A stretch of DNA of 9,050 bases from Calditrichota bacterium. Lineage in GTDB: Bacteria > Electryoneota > RPQS01. Below the pieces are notes generated by a model. It was not told the origin of the DNA, searched no databases, and saw nothing but the letters and a program-made list of their open reading frames with translations. The stretch spans positions 1 through 9,050 of the forward strand of contig JAGVEU010000142.1 of NCBI GenBank assembly GCA_020057985.1. Reading direction: 5' to 3'. Position 1 is the stretch's first letter. Each line of letters begins with the position of its first letter. Of the stretch, positions 1 to 5,290 are shown piece by piece. The translations under genes were made by a program, and so were the position numbers.

Positions 1-418
1 ATTTCTCGTAGTCCTTCGCCTCAATCAGCTTGCGAATCTCCTGAATCATCGCTCCGTGAATGGAGACTTTGCCGAGCGTCATCTTGATTCCGTTGAATTC
101 GGGCGGATTGTGCGAACCGGTGACCATGATTCCGCCATCGGTCTGAAGATGCGAAATCGAAAAATACAGCACCGGCGTCGGGCACATGCCGACATCCGTC
201 AGCGTCACACCACAGGAGCGCAGGCCGTCTTTCAAATCATTGGCAATCCGCTCGCTGGAAAGCCGTCCGTCGCGCCCGATGGTCAGCCGTGTGGCTCCCT
301 TGCGCCGAATAAACGTGCCGATGCCTCTGCCAAGTTCAACAACGACATCCGACTGCAAGTCTTCGGCAACGACTCCGCGGATGTCGTATTCTCTAAAAAT
401 GTTGGGATTGATGCTCAT
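1..418 (-). CDS. Phosphomannomutase/phosphoglucomutase, N-terminal part (3' end beyond the window)
   Basis: This gene encodes the first 139 residues of an alpha-D-phosphohexomutase of the AlgC/ManB type, a cytosolic enzyme that interconverts hexose 1- and 6-phosphates for nucleotide-sugar and surface polysaccharide synthesis. The translation opens MSINPNIFREYDIRGVV, with the family's FREYDIRG signature at about residues 8-15. GRDGRLS follows near residue 49, then the active-site phosphoserine loop TGSHNPPEFNGIK at about residues 100-112, whose Ser carries the phosphate. The order and spacing match AlgC closely. The metal-binding DGDxDR loop and the sugar-binding domains lie outside the window. 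I start it at the ATG at 418-416. No Shine-Dalgarno motif precedes it; a TAAAAT hexamer at 444-439 could be a -10 box with a very short leader. The family is secure, but which sugar it prefers cannot be told from this fragment. Confidence 0.93.
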   Translation of the reverse strand, partial: MSINPNIFREYDIRGVVAEDLQSDVVVELGRGIGTFIRRKGATRLTIGRDGRLSSERIANDLKDGLRSCGVTLTDVGMCPTPVLYFSISHLQTDGGIMVTGSHNPPEFNGIKMTLGKVSIHGAMIQEIRKLIEAKDYEK

Positions 419-595
419 GGTATGGAATGAAATTTGCTATTTTAAGTTTGTGGTTGTTCCGTTCGTGGCAACATTGACATACTGCTGATGCTAATGAGAG
501 TGACCAATACTTATTAGCTGAAGGTGGAGTTTCGGCACATTAGGCAGAAAGGTGTCAGTCTATTGAGCCGTGTCCAAATGATCTTGTGAAGCAAA

Positions 596-2881
596 TTAGG
601 AATCAATGTCGTCAAATATGTTTCGCTCCATGAAATCTTGCTCAACGAGTTCCTCATCTTCGTGATAGGATTCATTATCTTCATCAGGCACATGAAAATC
701 CTCCATCAATCTATCAATTGCATCTCGGACCTGTGTGCGAAGTCCCATGCATTGAGCGTAGGCGTTGTCGTTCTTTCCTTTGAATTCATTCGCATATTTC
801 ATGAGTGCACTGTCTAGGTTGTAGAAGCGGTCTTCGGGATTGACGTCGGGGTAGTAAGATGCGTCGAGTTCCTCTTCAATGAGTTCTGGCACTCTTGGCA
901 AGAGCGTCCTGTGGACTCTGTCAAGAATACTTTGGATCTCCGGCTCAACAAGCAATTCGCGTGACTGAGTCAATATAAGAAAATCTGCGTCTGGTTCGAC
1001 AATAGCACGACGACGAACATAGCTGACAAATGCCTGCCTCACTGCCTCAGGCAGCAGCTCCAATTGATGAAAGCGATGCAGGAGACGTACAGGCGCTGAA
1101 TAGAACGGGAACTCCGGTTTCTGCATGAGGTCTGTTAGCAGCAACGGATGGGTATCGAGGTACTTAGCGAGGAACACTCGACCGCAGCGCGATGAAAGGA
1201 AAATGAACAGTGTCTCTCTATCTTCAAGCTCCCCAAGGCGAGCCATTACTCGCAGATATTGATCCTCGGGTATTACTACCCGCACATTTTCCAACGCCGG
1301 AACACCACAGGCAATCTCATTTACCAATCTCCCTATCCGAGTGCCCGAAAGGTATATGCTAAATAGTTCCGGGTCCGATGATATGAGTGTAGCGAATGCA
1401 TCCGCAATGGTCGGATGCTTGAATGTCCATGTCTGAATAGTGCCAGTGACTATCAGTTTAACAAGACAGCCGTTCAGAGCATTGAGAGCTTTCCGAATCC
1501 CAGATTCGGTCCCACCTAGCAACTTCCTTGCCTTGCGTTCATCTCTTGTGAGTTCTTTTCGCGCTGGAAGCGTGCCACCATTCATGAATATTAGCGCCAA
1601 AGCGGACTTTGACTCATCATCCAGATTGCCCAATACGCCGACCAAGATTTGAGCACGATCTTGCACGAACTTTCGAACTCCAAGGCGAGTCAATAATCGT
1701 CCTTGAGTAAACGTTGGGTCGCCAAGCCTTCGACAAATTTCAGGCACAAAATCGGGGTGGTCAACCACTTCAGGCAAGAAACGTTTTATCTGCTTACGAA
1801 AATTGAGGCTCTGTGTTCCAAGCTTGATGTGATTATAGAGAATCTGAGCCCGCTCGAGTTTCGTCAGGTCCTGCACATTGATCAGCACTTGCGAATCTTT
1901 CAAGAGTGGAAATTCACTTGCTTTTAAGTCCTCTTGTGCAGCATTAAAAATATAGTCGCGAGATGTAAAAACAATCTTCGCTCCATTCCTCACCGCTGCA
2001 CGAACATGAGGCAAAGCGGCGTTCCACTTGTAGACTAACTCTGGAAGATATTGAGTCTGCCCAAATGCATCATCAACCCAAAAGAACTGTTTTGGTTCGC
2101 GCGGATTCCAGTGCGAAACAAACTCGTCGCCATGACGTATCTTAATCGCCATACAACCGAAACGATCAATCGAGCCCACGGCCAGTGTTGACGCTATCAT
2201 GGACTTACCAGACGCTGGCTCTCCTAAGAGGATCACGAAACCATGTTCGCTTATGGCATTTGCGCTCTGAATGTATGGTTTGGTAACAACAAATTTTGTA
2301 AGATCGTCACTCAAAGATATGAGGATCTCCGATGCCTGCTCATATGCTCTTGTATCTATTATCTGAGTCAAGTCACCCAAACCATATACACGTGGAACCA
2401 GCATTCGGAGGCGACTTGATTCGCGAATCTTACTGCATAGCCATTCATTACCAAAAACTAAACACTTGTTAATTCCTCGAATCTTTTCGAAGGTGTGCCT
2501 TATCTCCCCTTCATTGCGAGCGGAAACCTGGCGATTGGTTATTAGCAAATAATTGTCCGCAAGTCCGCGTTTTGCCAGGGACTTAGCCTTTTCGATCTCG
2601 TTGGCGACGCTGCCCAGTGTGAGCGAGGCGGTGGGATTGGAAGAGTGCTTGCACTGGATCACAAAACTACCATTCATTTCGCCCGTAGTAGCATCTTTCC
2701 ACGTACCTTGGAACGCGCCGTCACGCCCTGCATCATTCATGGGCATGAATTGTTGTACCGTCTGGCCCAATACCACACTGGTCACTGTTCCGCACAGGTC
2801 TTGGAAAGCTTTCCAACCAAGAGTGTGAAGTGAGAAATCCTTCTCATGTGCCTGTGCGTATCCGATTTGATGTGGAGTCAA
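596..2881 (-). CDS. Mrr-like nuclease fused to STAND (nSTAND3-like) P-loop NTPase; probable antiphage sensor-effector
   Basis: Predicted 761-residue cytosolic protein. Residues ~20-130 resemble a restriction-endonuclease (Mrr-like, PD-(D/E)XK) domain: LGWKAFQDLC, then GRDGAF with Asp54, then FVIQCKH with the Q-x-K pair (Gln76, Lys78) that forms the nuclease metal site in Mrr relatives. An ATPase follows: Walker A GEPASGKS at ~220-227, Walker B FFWVDDAFG at ~266-274, and a sensor strand KIVFTSRDY at ~302-310. The FxxDD and TSRDY motifs are typical of nSTAND3. The remaining ~440 residues are mostly helical-looking with no obvious repeat, and the last ~35 are very acidic. In Avs-type systems the C-terminus senses a phage protein, the NTPase oligomerises and the nuclease is activated; I infer the same plan here. 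I chose the TTG at 2881 because GAGGAG lies 7 nt upstream; the frame is open back to a GTG at 2953 (785 aa), which lacks such a site. The target and trigger are unknown. Confidence 0.85.
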   Translation of the reverse strand: MTPHQIGYAQAHEKDFSLHTLGWKAFQDLCGTVTSVVLGQTVQQFMPMNDAGRDGAFQGTWKDATTGEMNGSFVIQCKHSSNPTASLTLGSVANEIEKAKSLAKRGLADNYLLITNRQVSARNEGEIRHTFEKIRGINKCLVFGNEWLCSKIRESSRLRMLVPRVYGLGDLTQIIDTRAYEQASEILISLSDDLTKFVVTKPYIQSANAISEHGFVILLGEPASGKSMIASTLAVGSIDRFGCMAIKIRHGDEFVSHWNPREPKQFFWVDDAFGQTQYLPELVYKWNAALPHVRAAVRNGAKIVFTSRDYIFNAAQEDLKASEFPLLKDSQVLINVQDLTKLERAQILYNHIKLGTQSLNFRKQIKRFLPEVVDHPDFVPEICRRLGDPTFTQGRLLTRLGVRKFVQDRAQILVGVLGNLDDESKSALALIFMNGGTLPARKELTRDERKARKLLGGTESGIRKALNALNGCLVKLIVTGTIQTWTFKHPTIADAFATLISSDPELFSIYLSGTRIGRLVNEIACGVPALENVRVVIPEDQYLRVMARLGELEDRETLFIFLSSRCGRVFLAKYLDTHPLLLTDLMQKPEFPFYSAPVRLLHRFHQLELLPEAVRQAFVSYVRRRAIVEPDADFLILTQSRELLVEPEIQSILDRVHRTLLPRVPELIEEELDASYYPDVNPEDRFYNLDSALMKYANEFKGKNDNAYAQCMGLRTQVRDAIDRLMEDFHVPDEDNESYHEDEELVEQDFMERNIFDDIDS

Positions 2882-2882
2882 T

Positions 2883-3119
2883 TTAATGCTCCTCACGGTA
2901 TCTTCGCCTGTATGTTTGACGTTTTGCATCGTCAATGTACGTCTTCCAGTCACTTGCGGTATAAGAGCGTTGTAGTCTAAGTGTAACGCGAACAGAATGT
3001 TTAAACGATTCCCTCACTCCGCGCACTAACTTCTTTGTGCCCCACCGGTCCAGAAAAGGCGTTTCATACTCACTTCTCCACCCCATACCGCTCCATGCAT
3101 CTCTCAGCGCGTGATACAT
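2883..3119 (-). CDS. Small basic hypothetical protein upstream of the STAND gene (78 aa)
   Basis: I do not recognise this 78-residue protein. It starts MYHALRDAW and ends RQTYRRRYREEH. It is rich in Arg and Lys, especially in the second half, and has no signal peptide, membrane segment or cysteine. Two features argue that it is translated. GAGGG stands 9 nt before the ATG at 3119-3117. Its stop at 2885-2883 is 1 nt before the TTG start of the nuclease-STAND gene, an arrangement typical of translational coupling. Against it are its shortness, the lack of any family match I can name, and the fact that the STAND frame is itself open through the last ~70 nt. It could be a small accessory or regulatory protein of the defence cassette, a leader peptide that only tunes STAND expression, or a decayed gene remnant. 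Confidence 0.4.
   Translation of the reverse strand: MYHALRDAWSGMGWRSEYETPFLDRWGTKKLVRGVRESFKHSVRVTLRLQRSYTASDWKTYIDDAKRQTYRRRYREEH
2889..2894 (-). promoter_or_regulatory. Ribosome binding site that decides the TTG start of the STAND gene
   Basis: On the minus strand GAGGAG is followed by a 7-nt spacer (CATTAAA) and TTG. The spacer contains the TAA stop of the upstream small ORF, so ribosomes ending there could restart at the TTG 1 nt further on. No equally good site stands before the alternative GTG (2953) or ATG (2929) starts. The motif and spacing are directly visible; its use is inference. Confidence 0.55.
2916..2935 (-). promoter_or_regulatory. Perfect inverted repeat TTGACG-N8-CGTCAA upstream of the STAND start
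   Basis: Six-base arms TTGACG and CGTCAA flank an 8-nt centre. The element lies 35 nt upstream of the TTG start, inside the 3' part of the small ORF. In RNA it could form a short hairpin before the ribosome binding site; in DNA it could be an operator. TTGACG also resembles a -35 box, but 17 nt further on there is only the poor -10 TACAGG. The symmetry is seen; any role is inference. Confidence 0.3.
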
Positions 3120-3188
3120 CAGCCGTTTCCCTCGCGGCCGGGCATTTCTTTGATGGAGACGGCGAATTCGTCCTGCGGATTGCCTTGA

Positions 3189-3218
3189 ATTATACTGGAC
3201 GGCTATTGTCTAAAGACA
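3189..3218 (-). promoter_or_regulatory. Candidate promoter with perfect TATAAT and a palindrome at the -35 position
   Basis: In the 366-nt interval between the FRG and STAND genes, the minus strand carries a perfect -10 hexamer TATAAT at 3194-3189. No TTGACA-like box sits at normal spacing. Instead the inverted repeat TGTCT-TT-AGACA (3218-3207) covers the -35 region, as expected for a regulator-dependent promoter. Transcription would start near 3182 and serve the small ORF and the STAND gene separately from the FRG gene. Confidence 0.35.
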
Positions 3219-3247
3219 GAAGGACACACTGATACTGATCATTTCAA

Positions 3248-4135
3248 TTACTTCGGCGCAGCTTTGCGGTAGAAGTAGTGGCGTTTTAGCCATTTCGCAG
3301 TTCCGTCAAGACCAGGAAACATGACACGCTCAGTAACATTCATTTGGTCAAGTCTATCTCGAATTTCCGGTTTTAGATCTCCTGGAATAACAAACTTATT
3401 ATAGAGGTGATGTTGTTGTTCCAACCAGTCGCACATTATTGTTTCCGGCATAGGCATCACCGAAAACAAAGCGTACTGATTAACAATTTGGTCGTCGATC
3501 GCGGACGGTTCGAAAAACATTGCATAAACGTCATTACCTGCGAGTTCTTTGAGATCAGAAAATTTTTCGATCTTGTTTTTAATCAAGTCCACAGTCAGAA
3601 TTCTTGCATCATGCTCCTCTAAAACACCCCTTAGTACTGGTGAGAGCAATGAATTTGCGGCTAAATAATCCACCGCCCATAACGCGCCGTCTTTGTCTAA
3701 AGATGTTAAGTCTGAAGTGGCAAAATGCAGTGCTACTGTTGGCGAGACAGTCCAGTCCAATATTCTGGTTGGAAGGTTGTGGTGTTGTGCAACAGATAGC
3801 CAATGCAGGAATGGTTCTTCGTTGCCAAAGTCTCTATGAGCGTACTTTTTGAAATTCCTAAAAATAGGAGTTTCAACAGCAGCAGCATGCTTTCCGTCAG
3901 CCCCAGTTCGTTGTAGCGATGTCGTAAGGTGGAATTCTTTGAGGTCAAGTCCGCGAAAGGCATGTCGGGCTCTACCCTTATTGTGTTCAGGCGTCAAAAA
4001 ACGACCAAGTATTTCCTGCAAGTCATTCCAATCCCGCAACGATTGCTGTTTATTCATTTTGCAGTCGTTGCACTTGAAAGTCTCAGGATCTAGTGAATAA
4101 TGTGACATGAGATTCAGTTTTTCAAAATAGACCAT
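3248..4135 (-). CDS. FRG domain-containing protein
   Basis: Predicted 295-residue protein of the FRG domain family (Pfam name from its (F/Y)RG motif), whose biochemical function I do not know as established and which often occurs in accessory or phage-defence loci. The defining motif is HAFRGLDLKEFHLTTSLQR at residues ~58-76. The second conserved block is WLSVAQHHNLPTRILDW at ~112-128, followed by SPTVALHFAT and then DGALWAVD. The domain is complete and nothing looks broken. The first 30 residues precede the usual family start and hold a C-x2-C pair (Cys22, Cys25). Alternative starts are Met10 (4108) and Met27 (4057); the first ATG has GAGAGG only 2 nt upstream, closer than normal, so the start is uncertain. 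The gene lies upstream of the nuclease-STAND gene in the same direction and is similarly A+T-rich, which suggests that they were acquired together. Confidence 0.88.
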   Translation of the reverse strand: MVYFEKLNLMSHYSLDPETFKCNDCKMNKQQSLRDWNDLQEILGRFLTPEHNKGRARHAFRGLDLKEFHLTTSLQRTGADGKHAAAVETPIFRNFKKYAHRDFGNEEPFLHWLSVAQHHNLPTRILDWTVSPTVALHFATSDLTSLDKDGALWAVDYLAANSLLSPVLRGVLEEHDARILTVDLIKNKIEKFSDLKELAGNDVYAMFFEPSAIDDQIVNQYALFSVMPMPETIMCDWLEQQHHLYNKFVIPGDLKPEIRDRLDQMNVTERVMFPGLDGTAKWLKRHYFYRKAAPK

Positions 4136-4197
4136 AACCTCTCAGAAAATGACAAAGTATTAGTCCGGCCAAGACTATGAGCGTTGGTACTAACGGG

Positions 4198-4719
4198 CTA
4201 CAACTTCTTCCACTCTTCCCGCGTAATCTTATAAACGCCATGCGGACTACCCTTGTACGTAGTGCCGCGGTCGAAGCTCATGCCGTTGCGTTGGGCGACG
4301 CGAATCGAAGGTGAGTTTTCCTGGACGATCAGCGAGATGATGTGCGGAACGGGATAATTGTGAAAGCCGTAATCGCGGGATGCGCGTGCCGCTTCGGTGG
4401 CATAACCCTTGTGCCAATGCTCGCGGACGAACAGATAGCCGACTTCCATTTCCAGCACACCGTCCACCACTTGCGGTAGCAGCCCGCATTGGCCGACAAA
4501 TTCGCCGCTCGACTTCAGTTCCCACGCCCAGAAGGCATAGCCAAATTCTTCGTAGCGAGTTAGTATTTTGTCGAGCCAACCCTGGGCTTCCTCGCGCGTC
4601 ATGACCTTCGGATAATAGCGCATCGTCTCCTCGTCGCACAGAATTCGGCAGAGAGAATCCAAATCACTCTGCACAATTTTCCGCGCGGTCATGCGCTCCG
4701 TTTCAAGGATAACGCTCAA
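4198..4719 (-). CDS. GNAT-family N-acetyltransferase (RimJ/RimL-like)
   Basis: This 173-residue protein transfers an acetyl group from acetyl-CoA to an amine; the substrate cannot be told from sequence. It starts MSVILETERMTARKI, the usual opening of the RimJ/RimL-type Acetyltransf_3 group. FVGQCGLLP (~75-83) and LEMEVGYLFVREHWHKGYAT (~89-108) cover the beta-4/beta-5 strands and the acetyl-CoA pyrophosphate loop; here the loop is HWHKGYA. ENSPSIRVAQRNGMSF (~134-149) is the conserved helix and following strand that close the fold. The start is a TTG at 4719-4717 that overlaps the osmC stop as TTGA. The next ATG (4692) would remove the conserved N-terminal strand, so TTG is preferred. There is no clear Shine-Dalgarno motif, so translation probably depends on coupling with osmC. 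Family length is normal. Confidence 0.9.
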   Translation of the reverse strand: MSVILETERMTARKIVQSDLDSLCRILCDEETMRYYPKVMTREEAQGWLDKILTRYEEFGYAFWAWELKSSGEFVGQCGLLPQVVDGVLEMEVGYLFVREHWHKGYATEAARASRDYGFHNYPVPHIISLIVQENSPSIRVAQRNGMSFDRGTTYKGSPHGVYKITREEWKKL

Positions 4720-5144
4720 TTCACTAACTTGGCCGTGAGTGTGATCTCCGCCGTTTTCAGCAAACGCGAGATCGGACAGCCAACTTTTGCACCGTCCGCA
4801 ATTTTCTGGAAATCCTCTTGCTTCGCTCCGGGAATCTTGGCCGTTGTTTCAAGATGAATTTTTGTCACGGTGGGGCCAGCGGGAAGCATTTCGAGGGTAA
4901 CGGTCGCTGTGGTTTCAATTTTCTCCGGTGTCAAACCGGCCTTGCCGAGTTCGCCGGAAAGCGCCATGGAGAAACATCCGGCATGGGCTGCCGCAATGAG
5001 TTCCTCTGGATTTGTTCCGGTTCCGTTTTCAAAGCGGGTTCCGAAAGAGTATTGCGCGTTTTGAAGGAGTTTGCTCTCGGTAGAAACGGTTCCTTTTCCG
5101 CTCTTCAGATCTCCTTGCCATACGGCCGATGCTTTACGATTCAT
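4716..5144 (-). CDS. osmC: OsmC-family peroxiredoxin (organic hydroperoxide reductase)
   Basis: This 142-residue cytosolic enzyme reduces organic hydroperoxides with a pair of reactive cysteines. Both are visible: Cys57 in AAAHAGCFSMAL and Cys123 in VGCPISRLL. Upstream, GTRFENGTGTNPEELI (~35-50) carries the Arg and Glu that shape the peroxide site in this family. The GTNPEEL and C-P-x-S-R forms and the length fit the OsmC subgroup better than Ohr or YhfA, and the N-terminus MNRKASAVWQGDLKSGKG is typical of it. The ATG at 5144-5142 is preceded by AAAGGA with a 9-nt spacer. A candidate promoter lies about 85 nt upstream. The gene overlaps the GNAT gene downstream by 4 nt, so the two are probably cotranscribed. 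The family call is firm; the exact hydroperoxide substrate is not shown. Confidence 0.94.
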   Translation of the reverse strand: MNRKASAVWQGDLKSGKGTVSTESKLLQNAQYSFGTRFENGTGTNPEELIAAAHAGCFSMALSGELGKAGLTPEKIETTATVTLEMLPAGPTVTKIHLETTAKIPGAKQEDFQKIADGAKVGCPISRLLKTAEITLTAKLVN

Positions 5145-5228
5145 GGGTTATTTTCCTTTGTCGGTTATTTTGGTTGTAGGACAGCCGGAGGTAGACATCT
5201 CATCCCCACTGACAGCCAGAGGCAGTCT

Positions 5229-5257
5229 CTAATAGCAGCAAGATTTCTTCTTTTCAA
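5229..5257 (-). promoter_or_regulatory. Candidate sigma-70-type promoter of osmC
   Basis: The minus strand reads TTGAAA (5257-5252), a 17-nt spacer, then TATTAG (5234-5229): five and four of six matches to the -35 and -10 consensus at ideal spacing. Transcription would begin near 5222, leaving a leader of ~78 nt before osmC. The A-rich heptamer array directly upstream is placed where an UP element would be. Confidence 0.4.
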
Positions 5258-5290
5258 TTTTCGTTTTTCGTTTTTCGTTTTTCGTTTTTT
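5258..5290 (-). repeat. Short tandem array of a 7-nt unit (CGAAAAA on the minus strand)
   Basis: Read on the plus strand, TTTTCG is followed by three exact copies of TTTTTCG and a final T6 run. The array begins on the base after the stop codon of the PD40 gene and ends where the candidate osmC -35 box begins. Such arrays change copy number by slippage; here that would not alter a protein but would alter DNA upstream of the promoter. Confidence 0.75.

Larger units (their letters stand above)
596..4135 (-). other. Candidate defence cassette: FRG protein, small ORF, nuclease-STAND protein
   Basis: This block groups three co-directional genes that differ from their surroundings. Counted 60-base lines inside it fall at about 40-47% G+C, against about 53-58% in the M28 gene and 53-68% in the phosphohexomutase gene. 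Housekeeping genes lie on both sides (GNAT/osmC upstream, phosphohexomutase downstream). No integrase, transposase or convincing terminal repeat is present, so the mode of acquisition is unknown. Treating the three genes as one system is inference from order, strand, composition and the known habits of STAND and FRG proteins. Confidence 0.45.

Noticed and set aside
186..488. Plus-strand open frame over the start of the phosphohexomutase gene
   Set aside because: It is antisense to a clearly conserved gene, has no recognisable motif and arises from the high G+C codons of the other strand.
490..518. Inverted repeat GCTAAT...ATTAGC downstream of the STAND gene as a possible terminator
   Set aside because: Only six A+T-rich base pairs with a 17-nt loop and no following T-run on the minus strand; too weak to act as an intrinsic terminator.
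2882..2953. N-terminal extension of the STAND protein from GTG at 2953 (MTGRRTLTMQNVKHTG)
   Set aside because: It lacks a ribosome binding site, whereas TTG at 2881 has GAGGAG at 7 nt. The extension has no recognised motif and overlaps the small ORF. It is not excluded, only less likely.
501..4163. Imperfect direct repeat TGACCAATACTTATTAG (501-517) and TGACAAAGTATTAG (4150-4163) flanking the FRG-STAND block
   Set aside because: The match needs a 3-nt gap and a mismatch, the copies are short, and no recombinase is present. Chance similarity between two A+T-rich spacers is as likely as an insertion footprint.
4183..4194. Near-palindrome GTTGGTACTAAC between the GNAT and FRG genes as an integron attC core
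   Set aside because: It does not fit the GTTRRRY/RYYYAAC consensus and there is no paired site or integrase.
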